A DNA stretch of 64,000 bases. It comes from Prorocentrum cordatum (taxonomy: Eukaryota > Sar > Dinophyceae > Prorocentrales > Prorocentraceae). The translations under genes were made by a program, and so were the position numbers. Positions 54,078-63,485 of the stretch are shown here, one piece after another. The notes under the pieces were generated by a model. The model was given only the letters and a program-made list of their open reading frames with translations, was not told the origin of the DNA and searched no databases. Location: the NCBI GenBank assembly GCA_963575745.1, contig CAUYUJ010022059.1, forward strand, positions 429,823 to 493,822, read 5' to 3'. Position 1 is the stretch's first letter. Each line of letters begins with the position of its first letter.

Positions 54078-54600
54078 GGACTCGGCCGGGGGAGGTCGCC
54101 CGAGGGGGCGGCCCCTCCTGCAGGCCACCACGGGAGCCGCCCGCGCACTACAGTGAGCGGCACCCCCGAGCCCCTCTCCCGGCTGGCCGCAGCGCCGACG
54201 GAAGCGCCGTCGAGCGAGGTCCGCCGCGCGGATGCAGCTGCGATCGGAGCCGGTCGTCCAGCCCTTCGGCGCGGCCGCGGGAAGTGCGGGCGAGGCCGCC
54301 CTGGCGGGCGCGGAGCGGCGCCGCCGCCGCAGCCGCCGCGGGCCGTGAGCGAGGAGCCAGCGCGGCGCGCGGCGATGGCCGAGGAGGCGGCGGCGCCCCG
54401 GGCCGCGGGCCAGCCGTCGCACAAGGAGCTGAAGGCGCAGCACCCCAGGCACGAGAAGGAGACGAAGAGGGCCTACAGCGTCAGGATGGCAAAGCTGATG
54501 AAGCAGACGGGGGCCGAAACGAGGTAGACGGACAGCAGCGCGAGGCCGGGGGATCGACACCTGCCCCGCAGGCTCCTGGCAGAGAAGCGTGTTCTGTCGC
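54078..54600 (+). other. gag-pol spacer of element D
   Basis: It holds a basic frame ending SHKELKAQHPRHEKETKRAY and RMAKLMKQTGAETR (stop at 54525-54527), in the same frame as gag. The pol frame overlaps it in the -1 position. Confidence 0.4.
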
Positions 54601-56290
54601 GGCAAGCTGCAGCAGGACTCGTCTGGAGTACATCGTAAAGTTGATCGTCACCTGCCGCAGGAACCCATGTGAGCACGGGTGCGGTCTCCGCCACTCTGGT
54701 TCGGCTCAGCCAGATCCGCGGGTAGCACCTCGTCGGGGCCTCCTTCCGCCGCCCTTGCCAGAGCAAGGGTCTTTCCAGGTGGCGGAGGACATGTTCAGGA
54801 GCGGCAGGGCGCTCGACCACGACATCGAGCTCATCTACAGGGGGTGCTGCGAAGAGCTCGAGTGGGTCATTACCTGCGGGCTCAATTTCGCTGCTGGGGG
54901 GCGGGAGGGCGGATCTCCCGCGCCCGGGCCTCGTTTGGCCAGCCTTGCCCAGCTGGCCGCCTGGGGGCTCATTGGCGAGGCCGTGGCCTACTGCTGCAGG
55001 GGGCCGCTCGCCGTGAATGAGGAGCTAGACTGGGACAAGGTCGTGCAGGCAGAGGCCCTCGCCTATAACGGACAGGAGGTCGAGCGAGGCTGCCCATTGG
55101 TGCTGCGCAGGCTCCTCCCGGGGGTGCCTGCAGCAGGGCTTGTGGGACCTGTCAGCGCCCTGGAACTCGAGGGTCTGCACGTGCTGAAGTGGCCCCTGGA
55201 CCCGGCGACCCTGCTGAAGCCCCCTTCAGAGTGGCCGACGGAGGTGCCGAGGGCGTCAGTGTAGGTAGCGAGCGACGAGGAGGAGCATTGCACCTGCGAG
55301 CACCTCTTCCGAGTAGGAACCTTCGAGCAAATCGAGGAGGAGGCCGTCTTCAGCATCGACTGGGCACCCGGTCGGGCTGAGGCGCTCGCCGCCGTTAAGA
55401 AGGGGGCCCCCGCGACGAGCCCCTCGAAGGTCACGCGCCAAATCATCTGCATCGTACACCAGGACGCTTACCAGCGCATCGCCGAGACCGACCTGGACAG
55501 CGTGACGCCGAGCTCGTCGTGGACGGGCTTCGTCCTATGCGAAAGGCAGGCGCTGTCGGGGTCGTCGGATGACCAGTCAGGCGCCTTCCACTTGCACCTG
55601 CTGCCACCGCAGTGGCGCGGCTACATGGCGGTGCGGAAGCAGGTGCCTGGCGGCTGTGTAGGCTGGCCCGACCTCAAGTGGGTCCGCAAGGCCGTTGCCG
55701 TGATCCCGATGGGGTGGCCATCTGCGGTCGGCCTGCCGCAGCGCCTCGACTGCCGGCTGGGCGTCGAAGACGGGCCGCGCAGCGCCGGGTTCGGGGGGCC
55801 CAGCGTGTGGAGGCGCGACCAGCCGCTTCCGTTGCTCTCGCGGAAGCTGCAGCAGGCTTCGGCTCAGCACTACCTGGATGACTTCGACGCGCCCGAGGTT
55901 GCGCCCGAGAGCGTCGCCGTCATAATCGAGGACACGTTCGGAGAGCACCTGCTCAGGCAGCAAGAGGTCTGGGCCGTCCCTGAGCTCAGAGCGGCAACCG
56001 TTAGTGCGGGAAAGGCGCTCGTGAAGCCGTTTGAGCTGCCAGCTGAGGCGCGCGCTGGGCTGCTCTCAGCGGAGCGCCTTCTCCCGCTGGGCTACGGCGA
56101 CATACGGGCAGCGCTCGACGCGGTTGCGCTGGGCACCGACGCGGGCGAGGAGGGCGGCAACCTGTGCTACACGACGGGCCTCGCCCAGCGCGGTGCCCGG
56201 GCTGCAGCGCAGCCAGTCGGGGAGGAAGGCGTGGCCGTCACGCCGCGCGGCGCCATGAGCTCCCAAACACTGCAGGCGGCGCTGCTGGAG
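54600..56290 (+). pseudogene. reverse transcriptase, element D (one in-frame stop)
   Basis: One frame runs from before 54600 to 56926 with a single TAG at 55262-55264. Around the stop are LEGLHVLKWPLDPATLLKPP and VFSIDWAPGRAEALAAVKKG. Then come VTRQIICIVHQDAYQRI and WSSDDQ-like SGSSDDQSGAFHLHLLPPQW (the first catalytic Asp region, about 55563-55610), VAVIPMGWPSAVGLPQRL (about 55695-55748) and the catalytic box YLDDFDAPE at 55871-55897, with both Asp present. A connecting region follows up to the methyltransferase. RT would copy element RNA. Apart from the stop it is well preserved. Confidence 0.75.
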
Positions 56291-56780
56291 GTGGCGACCC
56301 TGCCGACCGTCGTGCCCTTTGACCTCTTCGGCGGGGTTCAAGCCTCCATGGTGGCGCTGTCGAGGTGCCCGTGCCGCGCTGTCATGCACGTGCCGTCGGG
56401 AATTGACAAGGCGGCGAAGCGTCACATGCAGCAGAGGCGGCCTGGAGTGATCGAACTTGGCGGCGCCACCAAGGTCACGTCTGGGGCCTTGGCTCAGCTG
56501 GGCTGCCCGGGGAACCAGGTGGCCCCCTTCGCCGCCATCGCGGCGGGGTCGCCGCGCATCGACCTGAGCGGGCTGAACGTTGAGGGGCCGGGGCCCCCCG
56601 GCGGCAGGAGCGGGCTGTTATTCGAGCAGCCGGGGGCCTTCATCGCGATAGAGCAGGCGTGCGAGATCGAGCGCAAGCGCAGGCTTGTGGAGGACGTTGC
56701 TGGGGCGCGCTCGAAGGATGTGGCGGCGTTGTCACAGCAGCTGGGAGCCAAGCCGCACAAGATCGAAGCGATGGTCGGGC
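56291..56780 (+). pseudogene. C5 cytosine DNA methyltransferase-like domain of element D (catalytic Cys lost, truncated)
   Basis: In frame after RT. Motif I is FDLFGGVQASMVAL (56317-56358; DLFxG binds S-adenosylmethionine). Motif IV is AAGSPRIDLSGLN (56539-56577), where the family has G-P-P-C-Q-D-x-S, so the catalytic Cys position carries Arg (CGC, one transition from TGC). GPPGGRSGLLFE follows as in the family. Motif VI is LVEDVAGA (56685-56708; family E-N-V, Glu kept, Asn changed). The frame then enters the minisatellite at about 56780, so motifs VIII-X and the target recognition region are missing. It would not be active as it stands. Confidence 0.7.
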
Positions 56781-57135
56781 CCCACCTCCACTTGTCGACC
56801 TCCAGCGTCCAGCAGCGCAGCGCCCCGACCTCCGCTCTCCAGCAGCACGTGACCCCCCCCCGCCTCCACCTCCACGCGTCGACCTCCAGCGCCCAGCAGC
56901 TAAACACTCCGACGCCCAGCCTCTAGCGTCCGACTTCCCACCTCCACCCCCGCCTCTGCCGATCGACCTCCGGCGCCCGGCAGCGCGGCACTCCGACCTC
57001 CGTCTTTCAGCAGCGCGCGAGTTTCCACCTCCACCTCCGCGCGTCGACCTCCAGCGTCCAGCAGTCCGACCTCAACCCTCCAGCATCCGTTTGTCCACTT
57101 CCACTTCCACCTGTCGACTTCCAGCGCCCAGCAAA
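56781..57135 (+). repeat. minisatellite S75, left block
   Basis: Units of about 70-75 bp built from CCACCTCCAC, GTCGACCTCCAGCGCCCAGC, AGCGCCCCGACCTCCGC and CTCCAGCAGCACGTGAC. The same units occur at 59255-59335 and 62940-63370. Confidence 0.85.
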
Positions 57136-57225
57136 ACTACGGCCCTCTCACGATTAGGAAAACTTCAACGCGACAAGAGGAAACTGGAGCACGACAAGGT
57201 ACAGCTTTTTCACGACAAGCAATTT

Positions 57226-58156
57226 TCGCCACCCACTTTCGCCGCCCACTTTCGCCGCCCACTTGCGCCGCCCACTTTCGCCGCCCACTTTCGCCGCTCA
57301 CTTTCGCCACCCACTTTCGCCGCCCACTTTCGCCGCCGACTTTTGCCGCCCACTTTCGCCGCCCACTTTCGCCGCCCACTTTCGCCGCCCATTTTCGCCG
57401 CCCACTTTCGCCGCCCACTTTCGCCGCCCACTTTCGCCGCCCACTTTCGCCGCCCACTTTCGCAGCCCACTATTGCCGCCCGCTTTCGCCGCCCACTTTC
57501 GCCGCCCACTCTCGCCGCCCACTCTCGCCGCCCACGTTCGCCGCCCACTTTCGCGACCCACTTTCGCCGCCCACATTCGCCGCCCACTTTCGCCGTCCAC
57601 TTTCGCCGCCCACGTTCGACGCCCACTTTCGCCGCCCTCTTTCGCCGCCCACACTCTCGCCGCCCACTTTCGCCACCCGCTTTCGCCGCCCACTTTCGCC
57701 GCCCACTTTCGCCGCCCACTTTCGCCGCCCGCGTGCGCCGCCCACTTTCGCCGCCCACTTTCGCCGCCCACTTTCGCCGCCCACTCTCGCCGCCCACTTT
57801 CGCCGCCCACTTTCGCCGCCCACTTTCGCCGCCCACTTTCGCAGCCCACTTTCGCAACCCGCTTTCGCAGCCACTTTCGCAGCCCATTTTCGCCGCCCAC
57901 TTTCGCCGCCCACTTTCGCAACCCACTTTCGCAGCCACTTTCGCCGCCCACTTTCGCCGCCCACTCTCGCCGCCCACTTTTGCCGCCCACTCTCCGCTCT
58001 CGCCGCGCACTTTCGCAGCCCACTTCCTCCGCCCGCTTTCGTCGCCCACTTCCGCGGCCCACTTGCGCCGCCCACTTCCGCGGCCCACTTTCGCCGCCCA
58101 CTGTCGCCGCCCGCTTTCGCCGTCCACTTTCGCCGCCCACTTTCGCCGCCCACTTT
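57226..58156 (+). repeat. 13-bp satellite CGCCGCCCACTTT, left arm
   Basis: About 930 bp, roughly 70 units, with occasional changes (CGCAGCC, CGACGCC, CACTCTCG). It is preceded by CGACAAG-containing units (57165-57225). Confidence 0.95.
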
Positions 58157-59178
58157 GCGGGCGGCGAACGGAAGTGGGCGGCGAACTTAAATGGGCGGCG
58201 AACGAAAGTGGGCGGCGAATGAATGCGGGCGGCGAACGAGAGTGGGCGGCGAGCGAGAGTGGGCGGCGAACGAACGTGGGCCGCGAACGAACGTGGGCGG
58301 CGTCCGAAAATTGGCGGCGAACGAAGGCGGGCGGCGAACGAAGGCGGGCGGCGAACGAAAGTGGGCGGCGAACGACAGTGGGCGTCGAACAAAAGTGGGC
58401 GGCAAACGAAAGTGGGCGGCGCACGAAAGCGCGCGGCGAACGAAAGCGGGCGGCGAACGCAGCCGGGCGGCGAAAGCGGGCGGCGAACGAATGTGGGCGG
58501 CGAACGAAAGTGGGTAGCGAACGAAAGTGGGCGGCGAATGAAAGTGGGCGGCGAACGAAAGCGGGCGGCGAAAGTGGGCAGCGAAAGCGGGCGGCGAGAG
58601 CGTGGGCGGCGAGGGCGCGGGCGGCGAAAGTAGGCGGCGAACGCGGGTGGCGAAAGTGGGCGGCGAAAGTGGGCGGCGAAAGTGGGCGGCGAGAGTGAGT
58701 GGCGAAAGTGGGCGGCAAAAGTGGGCGGCGAAAGTGTGCGGCGAAAGTGGGCGGCGAGAGTGGGCGGCGAGAGTGGGCGGCGAAAGTGGGCGGCGAGAGC
58801 GGGCCGCGGAAGTGGGCGGCGGAAGTGGGCTGCGAAAGTGGGCGACGAGAGCGCGGGCGGCGAAAGTGGGCGGCGAAAGTGGGCGGCTAACGCGGGCGGC
58901 GAAAGCGGGCGGCGAGAGTGGGCGGCGAAGGTGGGCGACGAGAGCGAGTGGCGAATGTGGGCGGCGAGAGCGGGCGGCGAAAGTTGGCGGCGAAAGTGGG
59001 CGGCGAAAGTGGGCGGCGAACGCGGGCGGCGAAAGCGGGCGGCGAAAGTGGGCGGCGAAGGTGAGCGGCGAAAGTGGGCGGCGAAAGTGGGCGGCGAGAG
59101 TGGGCGGCGAAAGTGGGCGGCGAAAGTGGGCGGCGAAAGTGGGCGGCGAAAGTTGGGGGCGTAAGCGGGCGGCGAACG
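58157..59178 (-). repeat. 13-bp satellite, right arm in inverse orientation
   Basis: About 1.02 kb of AAAGTGGGCGGCG, the reverse complement of the left-arm unit. The switch occurs at about 58156. It is followed by TTGTCGTGAAGATG and TTGTCGCGAA (59185-59240), the inverse of the CGACAAG units that precede the left arm. Confidence 0.95.
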
Positions 59179-59254
59179 TGGGCTTGCTTGTCGTGAAGAT
59201 GTCTCCTCATTGTCGCGAAGCTGCTTGTCGCGAAACCATCCCGGCCGCGCGTCC

Positions 59255-59335
59255 AGCAGCGAGGCGCGCCGACCTCCACCCTCCAGAAGCATGTGATTTC
59301 CCAGCCCCACCTCCACCGCCAGCTCAACATCCACA
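59255..59335 (+). repeat. minisatellite S75, middle block
   Basis: CGACCTCCACCCTCCAGAAG and CCCCACCTCCACCGCCAGC: one partial unit between the inverted satellite and the LINE. A T12-G10 run (59342-59363) follows. Confidence 0.7.
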
Positions 59336-59385
59336 TCAGAGCTTTTTTTTTTTGGGGGGGGGGCGCGGGGCGCTCAGGCACGTGA

Positions 59386-60492
59386 GTGGCGACGTTCCTG
59401 TGGGCGTCTCAACGCATTGGCCCCGCTGCAACGTCCAAGGAGAACAACGAAGCATCAACAATTAGCCAGCAGACGCGCGCATCGCACGCTGAGAGACCGG
59501 CGCAGCCCTACCTAAATTTCACGAAGGACAGTGAGAACACGTTCACAATCATACATCAACGCGCCAGGAGCCTGACAACAGACGACCTCATCGATGCGTT
59601 TTTGCACGAACTTGCCAACATACGTCGGGGCGCAGTTGCCATCGACGAGACGCGGGGGACAGTGAAGGAAGAACTTTGAATTGCCAAAGATGGTAATCAT
59701 GCGTTCGCAGCTGCCAGACGCCGAACGAGGTCACGAGGAGTTGCATTTTTGATTCATATTCGCCACGATCACCATCACGCGCCTCGCGCCAATCAACGAG
59801 AGGATTGCTTACATTGGTTTAGAATTACCCGAAAGGCCCCTGCGAATTATAACGTCGCACTTCCACGTGGAGGATGCAGCGACAATCGCGCGCAGCACGC
59901 GCGCGGCATGCTCAGTGCATTGCGCGAGGACGCAGCGCCACAAGAAGGGCTGATAATGCTGACTTGCGACTTCAATGCGCAGGTTGGGATTCAGGAGAAG
60001 AATGGCGACGATGCGCGCGGCGACGGTGATCGCGACAGATCTCGCAGCATGACTGGGATGTTCGGGATAGGCAAACGCAGCGCCAGCGGGGTATTTTTAC
60101 GAGCTTGGACAATCGAGGAGAGGCTGGCGATCGCGAACATGCAGTTTTACACGCGAGCGCACCACGTCATCACATATAGTAACAACGGTTCGGGCGATAT
60201 ACGCTCACATATTGACTGCATCCTGGTCGGCCGGGCGTGCCGCAACGTTGTCTTAGACGCTCATGCGTCCGCGTGCCCAGACCTGGGATCCGACCGCCAA
60301 GCTGTTCATGTACAACTCGATTTGTCTTCCATTTCGAGAAGGCGGCGACTCGGCGACGAAGGCGTGAGAGAACACGACCAGCAACAGCCGGGCGACCACC
60401 AACCAACGACCCAGTTTTGCAGCAACATCTCGAAGAGGCATTGCAGACGCACTCACGCGCGTCGACAATCTGCGGAAGGCGCACAGACATGA
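59386..60492 (+). pseudogene. endonuclease domain of element L2
   Basis: The first frame (to 59679) ends with LTTDDLIDAFLHELANIRRG and AVAIDETRG, matching the N-terminal strand and E-T-R motif of LINE endonucleases. The second (59749-60492) has MLTCDFNAQVG (the D-x-N pair) near 59958, FGIGKRSASGVFLRAW, SHIDCILVGRA near 60208 and GSDRQAVHVQLDL near 60286 (equivalent of the S-D-H end). The middle catalytic segment is scrambled. The enzyme nicks target DNA to prime reverse transcription. Confidence 0.75.
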
Positions 60493-61019
60493 AACGAGCA
60501 ATGCAGATTGCAACACAAGCTCACGAGACCCAGGCTGCCCACCCCGACGACTCCCATCGAGCGACCGACCAAGAGCAAACCAAGCAGCTGCGCGACCTCA
60601 TCGCACAACGGACAAAGCACCGCGAGAGGACACTGCGACCCGCAAAGCTACCAGCAAGAAGATAGCCAAGGAATTCCGGTCTCTAAACGGGCTCGACGGC
60701 AAGACAAAAGCAGGGGCATCATCGTCAATTTCACAGACCTTAGGAAGATAGCGGGGATCAAAACAACGAAGCACAAAGGAATAATGGCATCAATGGCAGG
60801 GCGAGACGGCAACGGCGAGACCGACCGACAAAGAGTCGCTGATATTTTTTCAACGTCCTACGAACAACGTTGCCGACAAGCCGACTCCAACCATGGGCGT
60901 TCGCCGCAGGGCTGCCGCTCCCCTGTCCTTTGCCGCGAAGACCTGTAGGCCGAAGTGAAGCCGGACCAAAAATCATATTTTGCTAAGGAGGAGGTACACC
61001 AAGCTATCAAAGAGCGCAA
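60493..61019 (+). other. linker between endonuclease and RT of element L2
   Basis: Charged short frames (Arg/Lys/Gln-rich) in shifting registers, typical of the linker before the RT fingers. Confidence 0.5.
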
Positions 61020-62145
61020 AAAAAATGAAAATGCAAAGACGCAGCGGGAATCACTGCAGAAATGTTGAAGGCTGGCGGGCCGCGTGTTGGACAGCACCTA
61101 CAATGCTTACTCAACGACATCACTCACCCAGAACAGTTACCGCCAGAACAGTGGAGGCGCGCCAGCATCATTGTGATTTTCAAATCAGGAGACGCAGAAC
61201 TAACACAAAACTACAGACCAATCGCAATTATCCCCCTCCTGCACAAGCTTATGTCTCGACTCCTGCACAATTGACTGGGTTCATTGTTAGACGAGCAGCA
61301 AAGCGTAGACCAAGTGGGCTTCAGACATGGTTACAGCACCGACGATTACTCATTCACGACGGCTCTCTTACGCAACTAGTTAGAAGAATGGTAGTAATTA
61401 TTCTGGGTAACAGCGGACGACTTTGAGAAAGTACTCGGTTGTGTCAACCACAGCGCAGTACGGGGCTCACTCAGAGAGCAGCAGGTGCCAGCATCCTACA
61501 CGCACCTCCTGAAACAATTCTACGCCGACCAGACCGCTACAGCACGGGCGGGCAACGCGAGCAGACATTGCAACATCAAGCGAGCTGTGAAACCAGGAGA
61601 CCCATTGAGCTCCCTACTTTTCAACGCACTACTTGAAAGCATTTCCGACGCTTGAAGGACACATGGCGCAGCGCGCAGTTTGGCGCGCAGATGGGTTTCA
61701 CCGCAGACGCCCCCATCACCAACCTCCGCTTTGCAGGCGACGTCTCATTGCGTGCGCCAAGTTTGCGCGAGCTGAAATGTTTACTGCGCGACCTCAATCT
61801 CCACTCGAACCAACGCGGCCTTGAGTTGCGCCCAGGCAAAACGAACATGCTGACCAACGTCGCCCGGCGGCAAGGCAGAACTATCCAGGCCACTAACATC
61901 GAAGGTGATAGCGTCGAGATTTTGGACGCAACGCAGAGCGCGAAGTATTGGAGCAGGAAGCTTACGTGCCATGACTTCCACACCACGGAGCTCGACAACA
62001 TTATTCGCGTCGGGCTGGTGCCGATTCAACCAAATGACGCGCATGGACATGCAAACACTACCCTCTCGCAAGTCGCTTACGCCTCTTCAACGCGGCCGCA
62101 ACTCCCAGCGTCGTGCGCGGACGCAGCTCGTGGGCCCTAACCAGA
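61020..62145 (+). pseudogene. reverse transcriptase of element L2 (FAGD box)
   Basis: PPEQWRRASIIVIFKSGDAE and NYRPIAIIPLLHKLMSRLLH (61126-61271) are the LINE finger motifs. DQVGFRHGYSTDDYSF follows in another frame (about 61300-61350), then RAVKPGDPLSSLLFNALLE (about 61585-61640, motif B) and NLRFAGDVSLRAPS (61721-61762), where the second catalytic pair DD has become GD, then KTNMLTNV. Three frames are involved. The enzyme is inactive. Confidence 0.8.
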
Positions 62146-62264
62146 AACATGCCTGCACCACGGCAGCGTACGCAGCGGCAGATGATCCGAATCATCGCGG
62201 GCACTGGCAGACGACGCGCGCGAGGGAATCACTGGAACGACGACGAGAAAGACCTCCATTCTAG

Positions 62265-62930
62265 CAGCGACCAATAGGAGGAGGGAGATGGAGCAGCGCG
62301 CGCAGAGCTCGACGGAGACTTCGCCGAGAGAAACCAGACAATGACGACAACGCTAACAGCGGCGACTTCGGCAACGACGGGAACGCTAAAAGCAGCGACG
62401 ACGACGACGACTGCAGCGCCTGCAGCAACGACGGCGACGCCAACAGCAACGACGGATTAGAGCCATGGGTGGTCTTCATCCGACGAGCGGCGCACGCGGC
62501 CGACGCCCGTGCCAGACGCGCGAATGTCGACGATTGGGCTTCGCACTACTTTTTAAAAGCAAAATGGAGATGGGCGAAGCGGTTTGCCAATTTACCCGCC
62601 GACCGCTGGGCGCGACGCGCCGCCGCTTGCCAACCTCCGCTGCGCGACAGATGACCCGCGCATCGAAAACAGGGCGGACAGCGGAAGCGTTGGGGCCGCG
62701 AGATCGTCAAATTTTTGGGCACCATGGATATGATTGACCACAACGAGAGACTCCGCGATGATACTGGCTGCGAATGGTGGTTTGCATTGGCGCACGACAG
62801 CTGCACTTGGCAGGGCTCGGAGGGCAAATTTGCACGATGTGCCGCCGACCAGCAAAGCGCGGACGGCGCGAACAGAGACGCCCGGCCCGTTCGCCAATAT
62901 GTGAAAGCGAACCAGAGCGAGCTGGACATG
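62265..62930 (+). pseudogene. C-terminal domain of element L2
   Basis: An Asp/Asn-rich stretch (62335-62455) leads into EPWVVFIRRAAHAADARARR and WRWAKRFANLPADRWARRAA (62460-62640). These match the conserved Trp/Arg block at the LINE ORF2 end (K-W-R-W-A then D-R-W). It is followed in a shifted frame by GGQRKRWGREIVKF (GRP-x-x-RW-like). A final piece has DDTGCEWWFALAHD. Confidence 0.6.
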
Positions 62931-62939
62931 CACACCAAT

Positions 62940-63372
62940 TTCAAGCTTTTGACCTCCACCTTCCGACCCCCAACTCTCGCGTCCACATCCTGACCCCCAG
63001 CGCGCGACATCCGATTTGTCTGTTCCACTTCCACCTGTCGACCTCCAGCTTCTTCCAGCCCACCGCTCCCGCCTCCAGCATCCAGCGTTCCGACTTCCAC
63101 TTCCACCTCCACCCGTCGACCTCCAGCGCCCAGCAGCGCAGCGCTCCGACCTCCGCCCTCCGGCAGCACGTGACTTTCCACCTGCGCCTCCACCCATCGA
63201 CCTCCAGCGCCCAGCAGCTCAGCACTCCTACCTCCGCCCTCCAGCATCCGACTTTCCACCTCCACTTCCACCTGCCGACCGCCCAGCACTCCGACTCCAG
63301 CATCCGGCTTCCGACCGTCCGGTCCCACCTGCACCGCTTGACTTCCAGCGCCCCCCAGCTCATAATTCAGCG
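62940..63372 (+). repeat. minisatellite S75, right block
   Basis: Five or six units of about 70-75 bp with GTCGACCTCCAGCGCCCAGC, TCCGACCTCCGCCCTCC and CAGCACGTGACTTTCCACCT, near-identical to the left block at 56.8-57.1 kb. Confidence 0.85.
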
Positions 63373-63480
63373 CCCCGACTTCGGCAAACAAGGACTGCGA
63401 GCACTGAGGGCCCCGGCCCCCCCGCGCAGGCCCTGAGGGGCCCCGCTCCCGGCGGAGCCGCGCGCTCGCCTCGCCTCGCC
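63373..63480. other. short GC-rich junction
   Basis: GC-rich spacer with GCCTCGCCTCGCCTCGC pentamer steps (63467-63485), next to element B copy 3. Confidence 0.5.
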
Positions 63481-63485
63481 TCGCT

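Larger units (their letters stand above)
52486..56780 (+). mobile_element. retroelement carrying a cytosine DNA methyltransferase-like domain (element D)
   Basis: The plus strand holds a gag-like ORF (52486-54077, one frameshift), a short basic ORF in the same frame (54153-54527), then a pol frame with RT (YLDD intact) followed in frame by a C5 cytosine methyltransferase domain that is cut off near 56780 by a minisatellite. Dinoflagellate retrotransposons that encode such methyltransferases are known from published work. The exact retroelement class is not assigned here. One in-frame TAG (55262) and loss of the catalytic Cys mark decay. Confidence 0.75.
59386..62930 (+). mobile_element. LINE-type non-LTR retrotransposon (element L2), decayed
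   Basis: The plus-strand order is apurinic-type endonuclease (59540-60340), RT (61020-62050) and a C-terminal Arg/Trp-rich domain (62455-62730 and beyond), the ORF2 layout of LINEs. Frames shift several times and the RT box is FAGD instead of FADD. No clear poly-A tail is seen. Both sides carry the S75 minisatellite. Confidence 0.8.

Noticed and set aside
52269-54605. Minus-strand frame of 778 codons opposite the gag-like ORF of element D
   Set aside because: Composition is Arg/Pro/Leu-rich and shows no domain; the plus strand carries the protein-like sequence that leads into RT.
57210-59334. Frames of 500-680 codons on both strands with Arg-Arg-Pro-Leu-Ser-Pro-Pro or Gly-Gly-Glu-Ser repeats
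   Set aside because: They translate the 13-bp satellite; the 13-residue protein period equals three DNA units and the same frames exist on both strands.
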